Positions 10,651 to 15,812 of a stretch of DNA of 15,812 nucleotides are shown one piece after another. The translations under genes were made by a program, and so were the position numbers. Every line of letters starts with the position of its first letter. The first letter of the stretch is position 1. Below the pieces are notes generated by a model. That model worked only from the letters and a program-made list of their open reading frames with translations, was not told the origin of the DNA and searched no databases. This stretch comes from an uncultured bacterium (GTDB lineage Bacteria > Patescibacteriota > Minisyncoccia > Phycocordibacterales > UBA9973): assembly GCA_903869975.1 (NCBI GenBank), contig CAIQBF010000099.1, positions 1-15,812 on the forward strand. The letters run 5' to 3'.

Positions 10651-11958
10651 ATGCCAAATAAAAAGATAGTACAAAAGAAAAAAAGTGTCGCAAAGCCAGC
10701 TGCAAAAAAGGTTGCCGCAAAAAAGCCTGTCGCAAAGAAAGTAGCTCCCAAAAAAGTGGTCAAAAAGGCTGCGCCAAAACCGAAAAAGGTTGCCGTAAAA
10801 AAGCCGCTCAAGGTCAAAAAGCCGAAAGCGATTAAATCAAACGGTGCTATCACGGCTGGCCGTGCCAATGCGAAGAAAGGCGGTAAGCAAAAGGCGGTGA
10901 CCGAAGAGGAGCGTCTGCAGGAGCTTGTTTTCAAAGGAAAGAAGCGCGGCTTCATCACGTTTGATGAAATCTTGCGCTCGTTCCCGAATATTGAAACCAA
11001 CATTGAATTCCTCGACACACTCTATGAGCAGCTCAATACGGCTGGCATCGACGTGCTTGAAGGAGGTAATTTGCTCGATATCGATACTATCGAAGGCGAC
11101 CACAAAGACGAGAAGAGCGACTCGAGCTACGACTCGATTCAAATGTATCTCAAGGAGATCGGACAGTACCCGCTTATTCAGGCAGCTGAAGAAAAGGAAC
11201 TTGCTCGCCGTATTCAAGCAGGGGATCTTGAGGCAAAAAATCTTCTTGCACGCGCGAACCTCCGTCTCGTCGTCTCGATTGCCAAGAAATACGTCGGCCG
11301 TTCAAGCGACCTCACACTCCTCGACCTTATTCAGGAAGGAAACCTTGGTCTCTTCAAGGCGGTAGAGAAATTCGACTGGACGAAGGGGTATAAGTTCTCG
11401 ACCTACGCAACATGGTGGATTCGCCAGTCGATCACTCGCGCGCTTGCCGATCAGTCGCGTACGATCCGTATTCCGGTGCATATGGTGGAGACGATTTCAA
11501 AATATAAGCAGGTGTACCGCCGTCTCGCGCAAGATCTTGGCCGCGATCCGCTCGCAGAAGAAATTGCGACAGAAATGGGTATCGATGTCGAAAAGGTGCA
11601 TGTCATCGAAAATATTTCGCAAGATACTGTTTCGCTCGAGCAGCCGATCGGCGACGATGATGAGAAATCAACTCGCGGTGAATTCATCGCTGATGATAAG
11701 ATTCTCCGTCCAGACCAGGAAGCTTCGCGCCGAATCCTGACAGATCAGATTCGCGGCGTGCTTGAAGAGCTCTCTCCGAAAGAGCGTAAAATTCTTGAGA
11801 TGCGATATGGTCTTTCCGATGGCGTACAGCACACACTCGAAGAAGTGGGAACTGAATTTGGAGTGACTCGCGAACGTATTCGCCAGATTGAGGCAAAGGT
11901 GCACGAGAAGCTTCGCACGCATGAACGCATTTTGCGACTTAAGAATTATTTCGATTAA
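10651..11958 (+). CDS. rpoD: Primary RNA polymerase sigma factor (sigma70/SigA) with histone-like N-terminal tail
   Basis: The housekeeping sigma factor directs core polymerase to -35/-10 promoters of the kind seen in this window. Of 435 aa, residues 1 to about 80 are a Lys/Ala/Pro/Val-rich basic tail with repeated AKKVAAKKPVAKKV-like units. A short region 1.1-like segment follows (about 85-140). Then come region 1.2 (DSIQMYLKEIGQYPLI, 161-176), region 2 (NLRLVVSIAKKYVGR to KFSTYATWWIRQSITRALADQ, 203-268), region 3 (IRIPVHMVETISKYKQV onward), region 3.2 (SLEQPIGDDDE) and region 4 with the helix-turn-helix (SPKERKILEMRYG, HTLEEVGTEFGVTRERIRQIEAK, 375-416). dnaG is 67 nt upstream, the classic dnaG-rpoD pair. 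No terminator or convincing promoter is visible in that gap. The tail is coded by many A5-A7 runs. Tail function is unknown; nonspecific DNA or RNA contact is an inference from charge. Confidence 0.98.
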   Translation: MPNKKIVQKKKSVAKPAAKKVAAKKPVAKKVAPKKVVKKAAPKPKKVAVKKPLKVKKPKAIKSNGAITAGRANAKKGGKQKAVTEEERLQELVFKGKKRGFITFDEILRSFPNIETNIEFLDTLYEQLNTAGIDVLEGGNLLDIDTIEGDHKDEKSDSSYDSIQMYLKEIGQYPLIQAAEEKELARRIQAGDLEAKNLLARANLRLVVSIAKKYVGRSSDLTLLDLIQEGNLGLFKAVEKFDWTKGYKFSTYATWWIRQSITRALADQSRTIRIPVHMVETISKYKQVYRRLAQDLGRDPLAEEIATEMGIDVEKVHVIENISQDTVSLEQPIGDDDEKSTRGEFIADDKILRPDQEASRRILTDQIRGVLEELSPKERKILEMRYGLSDGVQHTLEEVGTEFGVTRERIRQIEAKVHEKLRTHERILRLKNYFD

Positions 11959-11959
11959 A

Positions 11960-11979
11960 ACCGAATATCTCGGTATACT
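11960..11979 (+). promoter_or_regulatory. Inverted repeat plus -10 box giving a probable leaderless mRNA for the Kelch-like gene
   Basis: ACCGA (11960-11964) and TCGGT (11970-11974) form an inverted repeat with a 5-nt centre, directly before and sharing one base with the -10 TATACT (11974-11979). Only 6 nt separate the -10 from the ATG at 11986, so transcription should start at or within a base of the start codon. No good -35 is seen (TCGATT at 11951-11956, 3 of 6). The same layout recurs at 13294-13317. Confidence 0.5.
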
Positions 11980-11985
11980 TATTCC

Positions 11986-13293
11986 ATGAAAAAAACAATA
12001 TTCGCATTGCTCGTCGGGTTCGTGCTTCTTGGAGGGGCTCAGTTTGCGAGTGCGGAGACGGTATCGGCTGGCAAGGTTATACTAGTCGGCGGCGATTCTA
12101 TGGTTACGAGTTCTGATGGACGAACAAAGCATCTTAACGATGTCTGGTCTTCATCAGGTGATTTGGCGACTTGGAATCAGGTGCTGCCTGATACGAGCAC
12201 TGTTTCTCGTCTGCTCGGGAATATTGTCACCGAGGGTTCTATCACTAGCTTCCAGGGTAATCTTGGTCCAGCAGACGGACAGCCTCTTGATACGGTGTAT
12301 CTTAATGGAAAATTGTATCTCCTCAATGGGGACATGACTGGGGCTAGTTTGTGGACGTCTCTAAACGAAGGTGTGACATGGACAAAGATTGCGACTCTAC
12401 CATGGGCCCGGGGGAACGGGCGTCTCGTCGCGTTGGAAGGAAAACTCTTTGCTGTTGGAGTCCGTACTCCTATGGCTTCATATGACGGAAGTTCGTATGA
12501 GGACAGCCAAGTCTGGTCATCGTCCGACGGTATTTCTTGGACCAAGATTCTTGCACGGACTCCATGGGGAGAAAGAGCGGGGTTTCCTGTCGTCGCTTTT
12601 CAAGGAAAGCTTTGGGTGCTCGGTGGTACGGTGTATGCTGATGACGCCTGGTCTTCCTCTGACGGAAAAAAATGGACAAAGACAGTCGTTCCATGGTCGG
12701 GACGTCTCTATCATTCAGCGGTAGTCTTTAACAATACGCTGTGGATGTTTGGTGGTAAAGATCTTTCTGGTCCTTTTTCGGATGGATGGTCTTCATCTGA
12801 CGGCATACACTGGAAGAAAGTGACAGGAGCTACTCCGTGGGAACAGAATATGTACAGTGCTCTTGTTTCGTATGGTAATGCGATGGTCATGTTTCCTGGA
12901 TATACGAACGATGTTTGGTCTTCAACAGATGGAGTAAGCTGGACGCGTATTCCGACAAGTTCTGCAAACAGCTGGATGTCTCGAATCGGGGCAGCGGCTG
13001 TGGTAATAGGGGGCTCAGAAAGCACTCAAAAAAGCACGCAAGTATCGGTTGGTAATCCTACATCAAAAATCGTATTTTCTTCAAAAAATGTACGTTTCGG
13101 GCAGACGCATACTGCGGTAAAAGATATCCAAAACTACCTTATTTCAAAAGGATATCTTTCTGGCTCAGCAACTGGATACTACGGCTCTCTCACAAAAGCA
13201 GCTCTTGCGAAACTCCAAAAAGAGCTTGGCATAGCTGGTGACGGAAGTAATTTTGGACCGCTGACACGAGCCGCTATTGAGAACAAAAAATAA
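11986..13293 (+). CDS. Secreted Kelch/Asp-box-like propeller protein with C-terminal peptidoglycan-binding domain
   Basis: The 435-aa protein begins with a clear signal peptide: MKK, a hydrophobic core from about 5 to 20, and probable cleavage after ASA (residue 23). Residues 30-345 hold about six propeller-type repeats marked by a W-[ST]-S-x-x-G-x-x-W core. These are W54-W63, W123-W132, W177-W185, W222-W230, W268-W276 and W311-W319, most followed by a PW pair and a hydrophobic GKLWVLGG-like strand. The second repeat, SLNEGVTW, fits the Asp-box pattern SxNxGxTW; the rest are closer to Kelch-type galactose-oxidase repeats. After a Ser/Thr linker, residues about 366-435 match a peptidoglycan-binding domain 1 fold (TAVKDIQNYLISKGYLSG, GYYGSLTKAALAKLQKELGI, FGPLTRAAIE). 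This suggests an exported protein held on the cell wall. The propeller ligand is unknown and no catalytic residues are recognised. It follows rpoD by 27 nt but appears to have its own promoter. Confidence 0.88.
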   Translation: MKKTIFALLVGFVLLGGAQFASAETVSAGKVILVGGDSMVTSSDGRTKHLNDVWSSSGDLATWNQVLPDTSTVSRLLGNIVTEGSITSFQGNLGPADGQPLDTVYLNGKLYLLNGDMTGASLWTSLNEGVTWTKIATLPWARGNGRLVALEGKLFAVGVRTPMASYDGSSYEDSQVWSSSDGISWTKILARTPWGERAGFPVVAFQGKLWVLGGTVYADDAWSSSDGKKWTKTVVPWSGRLYHSAVVFNNTLWMFGGKDLSGPFSDGWSSSDGIHWKKVTGATPWEQNMYSALVSYGNAMVMFPGYTNDVWSSTDGVSWTRIPTSSANSWMSRIGAAAVVIGGSESTQKSTQVSVGNPTSKIVFSSKNVRFGQTHTAVKDIQNYLISKGYLSGSATGYYGSLTKAALAKLQKELGIAGDGSNFGPLTRAAIENKK

Positions 13294-13317
13294 TACGAAT
13301 CCATTTCGTAGTATACT
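13294..13317 (+). promoter_or_regulatory. Inverted repeat and -10 box upstream of the DUF378 gene
   Basis: TACGAA (13294-13299) and TTCGTA (13305-13310) form a perfect 6-bp inverted repeat with a 5-nt loop, one base before the -10 TATACT (13312-13317). No T-tract follows, so it is unlikely to be a normal terminator. The string GTATACTTAT is identical to that before the gene at 11986. Transcription would start near 13324, leaving a leader of about 49 nt. That leader holds a small CCC-GAAA-GGG hairpin (13335-13344, GNRA loop) and an AGGG (13356-13359) 13 nt before the ATG. Confidence 0.45.
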
Positions 13318-13372
13318 TATACCTGAATCGAATACCCGAAAGGGAATTATCAATTAGGGTGCGAAAAAATGT

Positions 13373-13648
13373 ATGATGAAAAAATGCATGTGCGCTCCGG
13401 CAAAGATTTCCGGACTGCTCGTTTTTGTTGGTGGTTTGAACTGGGGCCTTGTTGGCGCAGGAATGTTGTTCGGCTCAATGCATGACATGAGTTGGAACCT
13501 CGTACACATGCTCCTCGGCCGCTGGATGTGGGCTGAAGCTGTGGTTTACTTGATTGTTGGTGTTGCGGCTATCGCGATGCTCTTCGGTTGCAAGTGCTCA
13601 AAGTGTGCTTCTTGCTGCGTTGCAGAGTCTGGTTCTGCGAAAATGTAG
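13373..13648 (+). CDS. DUF378 family small membrane protein with Cys-rich termini
   Basis: The protein is 91 aa. Two membrane segments are clear: residues 12-34 (ISGLLVFVGGLNWGLVGAG, containing the family hallmark LNWGLVG) and residues 53-72 (WAEAVVYLIVGVAAIAMLFG). This is the layout of DUF378, a widespread small membrane family of unknown function. Unusually for the family core, it carries Cys at both ends: C5 and C7 near the N-terminus, and C73, C75, C78, C81 and C82 in a CxCxxCxxCC cluster after the second helix. If both ends face the same side, as an even number of helices predicts, these could form one metal- or redox-active group (inference). The start may be ATG 13373 or the adjacent ATG 13376. 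A strong terminator follows, so it is probably monocistronic. Confidence 0.88.
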   Translation: MMKKCMCAPAKISGLLVFVGGLNWGLVGAGMLFGSMHDMSWNLVHMLLGRWMWAEAVVYLIVGVAAIAMLFGCKCSKCASCCVAESGSAKM

Positions 13649-13669
13649 TCTCAACAAAACAGATATTTT

Positions 13670-13705
13670 GCAAAAAACGGCCTCCTAGAGTGGGCCGTTT
13701 TTTGC
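13670..13705. terminator. Strong intrinsic terminator after the DUF378 gene
   Basis: A perfect 13-bp stem pairs 13670-13682 (GCAAAAAACGGCC) with 13693-13705 (GGCCGTTTTTTGC) around a 10-nt loop. The GC-rich inner stem and U6 arm are typical of an intrinsic terminator. The A6 arm gives the same property on the other strand, though no minus-strand gene is near. It insulates the DUF378 gene from the glycosyltransferase. Confidence 0.9.
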
Positions 13706-13725
13706 TGTATTTTAGGCATCTTTCG

Positions 13726-13734
13726 TGGTAAGAT
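13726..13734 (+). promoter_or_regulatory. Extended -10 promoter of the glycosyltransferase gene
   Basis: TGG followed by TAAGAT (13729-13734) forms an extended -10 element. Transcription starting near 13741 would leave only about 8 nt before the ATG at 13749, too short for a Shine-Dalgarno. No good -35 is visible. The preceding terminator means the gene needs its own promoter, which supports the call. Confidence 0.45.
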
Positions 13735-13748
13735 GACGAAATATTGCC

Positions 13749-15008
13749 ATGGAAGCTTTTCTCAGCCCCATTTTTTATGTCTTTACTTTTTGCGCCGTCT
13801 ATGTGGAAGTATTCTTCCTGATGACGTATATAGAAGGCCGTAAGGATATCGTTATCCGTCTTGACGATCGGCCTGACCGCATCTATCCGAGCGTTACTAT
13901 TATCGTCCCATGCTGGAACGAAGAAACTACTGTCGGAGGTACTGTGCGTTCATTGCTCGCTCTTGACTACCCGAAGGATAAAATAAAGATTATTCTTGTT
14001 GACGACGGCTCTACCGACGGTACATGGAAAGCACTTCAGGAATTTGCGGGGATACCAAATATCGATATTATGCGTAAAGAGAATGGTGGCAAACATACTG
14101 CCATGAATCTTGGTATTGAGAAGACGACAACCGATCTCATCGGTTGTCTTGATGCAGACTCATTTGTTACGCCGAGTGCGCTCAAACGGATAGTTCCGTA
14201 TTTTGATGAGGCAGAAGTTATGGCGGTATCTCCATCGATTATCGTAAACAATCCGAAGCGTCCGATGGAGTGGGCTCAGAAAGTTGAGTACCAGCTATCG
14301 GTATACCTCAAGAAAATGCTCGGTCTCATGAATGGTATTCATGTGACGCCGGGACCTTTCTCGATTTATCGAACCAAGGTTTTTACACAACTTGGTCCGT
14401 ATCGTGAGGCGCACAAGACGGAAGATATGGAGATTGCATTTCGTATGCATGAAGCCGGTATGCGTATTGAGCAGTGTCATGACGCAGTTGTGTATACCAA
14501 GACTCCTGGCACGCCGTATGCGCTCTATAAGCAGCGTAAGCGCTGGATATACGGGTTCATCAACAATGTTATCGATTACCGCCGTCTGGTCTTCCGGAGT
14601 CAGTATGGCGCTTTTGCGCTCTTTACGATTCCGGCAGGTATCCTTTCGATTTTTTCGGCCGTATACCTTTTTATCTTCATGATTTATACGACAGGGAAGT
14701 TCGTGATAGGGAAAATTCTTGAGTATGAAGCTATCGGTGTACACCTGCCAAAAATTGCGAAGATCAAGACGCATTTGGCTACCTTTGACTGGTTTTTTGT
14801 AAGTACACACAGTGTTTTCCTTATTACGATCTTGCTGTACGGATTTGTTTTTCTTTCACTTATGATAGGATCAAAGATGGCGACAGGGAAGTGGCGGCCA
14901 TCGATTGCTATGGTTTGGTACATTGCTATTTATAGTATTATTGCCCCGATTTGGATTATCAGTGCCGTTTTTAATACCATCACCCGTCGAGAGACCTCCT
15001 GGCGTTAA
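13749..15008 (+). CDS. Membrane family-2 glycosyltransferase (processive type, PgaC/NodC-like)
   Basis: The enzyme is predicted to transfer sugar from a nucleotide donor at the inner face of the membrane, building or extending a surface polysaccharide or glycolipid. Of 419 aa, residues 7-27 are a membrane helix and 47-270 a GT-A domain. The domain shows SVTIIVPCWNEE (48-59), VDDGSTDGT with D85/D86, the DxD metal site D135/D137, GPFSIYR (202-208), the catalytic-base motif TED (D226) and QRKRW (262-266), the QxxRW signature of processive beta-glycosyltransferases. Three more membrane stretches follow (about 287-316, 346-374 and 384-408). The set of motifs is complete, so it should be active. 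Resemblance is closest to poly-N-acetylglucosamine or hyaluronan-type synthases, but donor and product cannot be read from sequence. ATG 13749 has no Shine-Dalgarno. The thioredoxin-fold gene begins 18 nt downstream. Confidence 0.93.
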   Translation: MEAFLSPIFYVFTFCAVYVEVFFLMTYIEGRKDIVIRLDDRPDRIYPSVTIIVPCWNEETTVGGTVRSLLALDYPKDKIKIILVDDGSTDGTWKALQEFAGIPNIDIMRKENGGKHTAMNLGIEKTTTDLIGCLDADSFVTPSALKRIVPYFDEAEVMAVSPSIIVNNPKRPMEWAQKVEYQLSVYLKKMLGLMNGIHVTPGPFSIYRTKVFTQLGPYREAHKTEDMEIAFRMHEAGMRIEQCHDAVVYTKTPGTPYALYKQRKRWIYGFINNVIDYRRLVFRSQYGAFALFTIPAGILSIFSAVYLFIFMIYTTGKFVIGKILEYEAIGVHLPKIAKIKTHLATFDWFFVSTHSVFLITILLYGFVFLSLMIGSKMATGKWRPSIAMVWYIAIYSIIAPIWIISAVFNTITRRETSWR

Positions 15009-15013
15009 TAACA

Positions 15014-15019
15014 TATAAT
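15014..15019 (+). promoter_or_regulatory. Perfect -10 box giving a probable leaderless mRNA for the thioredoxin-fold gene
   Basis: A perfect TATAAT at 15014-15019 lies 7 nt before the ATG at 15027. Transcription from it would start at or one base before the start codon, giving a leaderless mRNA. No clear -35 is seen at 17 bp (GAGACC at 14991-14996). A chance match in AT-rich DNA is possible, and cotranscription with the glycosyltransferase is the alternative. Confidence 0.45.
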
Positions 15020-15026
15020 TACCTTT

Positions 15027-15725
15027 ATGGAAAAACAACATAAGAATATTTGGCTTAAACACATTACTGTTCTCTTTATTACCGTCGGTATATTTGGGAC
15101 AATATTTTATATCTCAAGTTCGCTCACTGATCGAAAGATTGCAGAACTTAATACTATCCAGAACAATATTTCTATCGACCTTTTGTCGGCAGAGACTCAG
15201 TACTCACTCCTTGGCGAGCTTGATTGTAATCAGGTAAGCACTTCTGTTCTCTCTGACCAGCTCAATATGCTTTCAGGTAAGATTGAGTATCTCGGATCAA
15301 ACGGCTCCTCTGAGGACCTCGTGCAGCTCAAGAAGCAGTATTCGCTCCTTGAGATTAAGGATTACCTTCTTATGAAGGAGATCACTAAGCGCTGCGGACA
15401 GAAGTCTGTCTTTATGCTCTATTTCTACACGACAAGCGAGAATTGCAGCGAGTGTGTTAAACAGGGTTATGTGCTCACGAGCCTACGTGAGAAGTACCCA
15501 GCACTTCGTGTATATTCTTTCGACTACGGACTTAATCTCTCGGCCATTGAGACACTCATTAAGATATATGGAATCGAGGATACGAAGCTCCCAGCGCTCG
15601 TATCGGATCGTCAGGTCTATACAGGCTTCCATAGCGTAGAAGACATCGAGAAGCTGGTGCCTAAGCTCGTAGAGACGCTTCCTTCCGAAAAAGAGGCGGC
15701 AGCTATCAAGAAGCCAACTATCTAG
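15027..15725 (+). CDS. Membrane-anchored thioredoxin-fold protein with CxxC site
   Basis: The 232-aa protein has a short basic N-terminus, one membrane helix (about 13-31) without an evident cleavage site, a helical and probably coiled-coil stalk (about 33-120), and a C-terminal thioredoxin-like domain (about 126-215). In that domain the strand SVFMLYFYT leads to ENCSECVKQG with C140-S-E-C143, followed by a helix, the strand RVYSFDYGLN, and LPALV with a plausible cis-proline P189. N-terminal-in topology would place the domain outside the cytoplasm, where it could handle disulfides (inference). Two further cysteines, C67 and C123, flank the stalk and may pair. CSEC is not the classic CGPC or CPHC, so reductase, oxidase or a redox-inactive adaptor are all open. 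It lies 18 nt after the glycosyltransferase. The stop is TAG. Confidence 0.82.
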   Translation: MEKQHKNIWLKHITVLFITVGIFGTIFYISSSLTDRKIAELNTIQNNISIDLLSAETQYSLLGELDCNQVSTSVLSDQLNMLSGKIEYLGSNGSSEDLVQLKKQYSLLEIKDYLLMKEITKRCGQKSVFMLYFYTTSENCSECVKQGYVLTSLREKYPALRVYSFDYGLNLSAIETLIKIYGIEDTKLPALVSDRQVYTGFHSVEDIEKLVPKLVETLPSEKEAAAIKKPTI

Positions 15726-15812
15726 TTTCGGTTTCAGTATATATTAAATAAATATAAGATATATATAAGGGTGTAAATCTTATTAGTCCATTTTCCCCCA
15801 TTTGTTTTTTTA
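15726..15812. other. AT-rich intergenic end of window
   Basis: Eighty-seven bases rich in TATATA runs, ending in CCCCC and a T-tract at the window edge. No stable GC stem precedes the T-tract, so I do not call a terminator. Several TATAAT-like strings could serve as promoters for a gene beyond the edge, but none can be singled out. Confidence 0.4.

Noticed and set aside
13294..13310. Inverted repeat as intrinsic terminator of the Kelch-like gene
   Set aside because: Only 6 bp, AT-rich and not followed by a T-tract; it fits better as part of the next promoter.
15726..15812. Replication origin or terminator in the AT-rich right end
   Set aside because: No DnaA-box series and no stable stem before the T-tract; AT-richness alone is not enough.

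Overview
The window looks like a piece of a Candidate Phyla Radiation (Patescibacteria) genome, most likely of the Parcubacteria type. The basis is the compact core RNA polymerase subunits without large lineage insertions, a small SWIB-domain protein, a primary sigma factor with a long Lys/Ala/Pro-rich tail, a DUF378 mini-protein, very short intergenic gaps and few Shine-Dalgarno sites. TGA ends dnaG, so TGA is a stop codon and the glycine-TGA code of Gracilibacteria/Absconditabacteria is excluded. The lineage call is inference from gene content; no 16S rRNA gene is present.

Left edge (1-1280): the last 16 codons of a probable zinc-ribbon protein read rightward into a bidirectional terminator. 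It is shared with a convergent 339-aa soluble protein of unknown function on the minus strand. That gene and the rightward SWIB gene are driven by back-to-back divergent promoters.

Core (1283-11958): all on the plus strand. The SWIB protein ends in an intrinsic terminator. A good TTGACA-17-TAATAT promoter then opens a structured leader of about 160 nt in front of rpoB. rpoB, rpoC, dnaG and rpoD follow with gaps of 22, 53 and 67 nt and no visible terminator between them. Catalytic core, primase and primary sigma factor therefore sit in one run. This combines two clusters that are usually separate (rpoBC, normally behind ribosomal protein genes, and the dnaG-rpoD macromolecular synthesis pair). 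SWIB and RpoD share a similar histone-H1-like basic tail.

Right part (11960-15812): four envelope-related genes, several apparently with their own promoters. They are a secreted Kelch/Asp-box-like propeller with a C-terminal peptidoglycan-binding domain, a two-helix DUF378 membrane protein with a Cys cluster, a membrane family-2 glycosyltransferase, and a membrane-anchored thioredoxin-fold protein with a CSEC site. At least two of these genes have a -10 box 6-7 nt before the ATG, which suggests leaderless mRNAs. The window ends in 87 bp of AT-rich DNA with no recognised feature.

No CRISPR array, tRNA, rRNA, insertion sequence or integrase was seen. The strongest candidates for something undescribed are the structured rpoB leader with its possible 15-codon peptide, the shared basic tails on sigma factor and SWIB protein, and the orphan gene at 106-1125.
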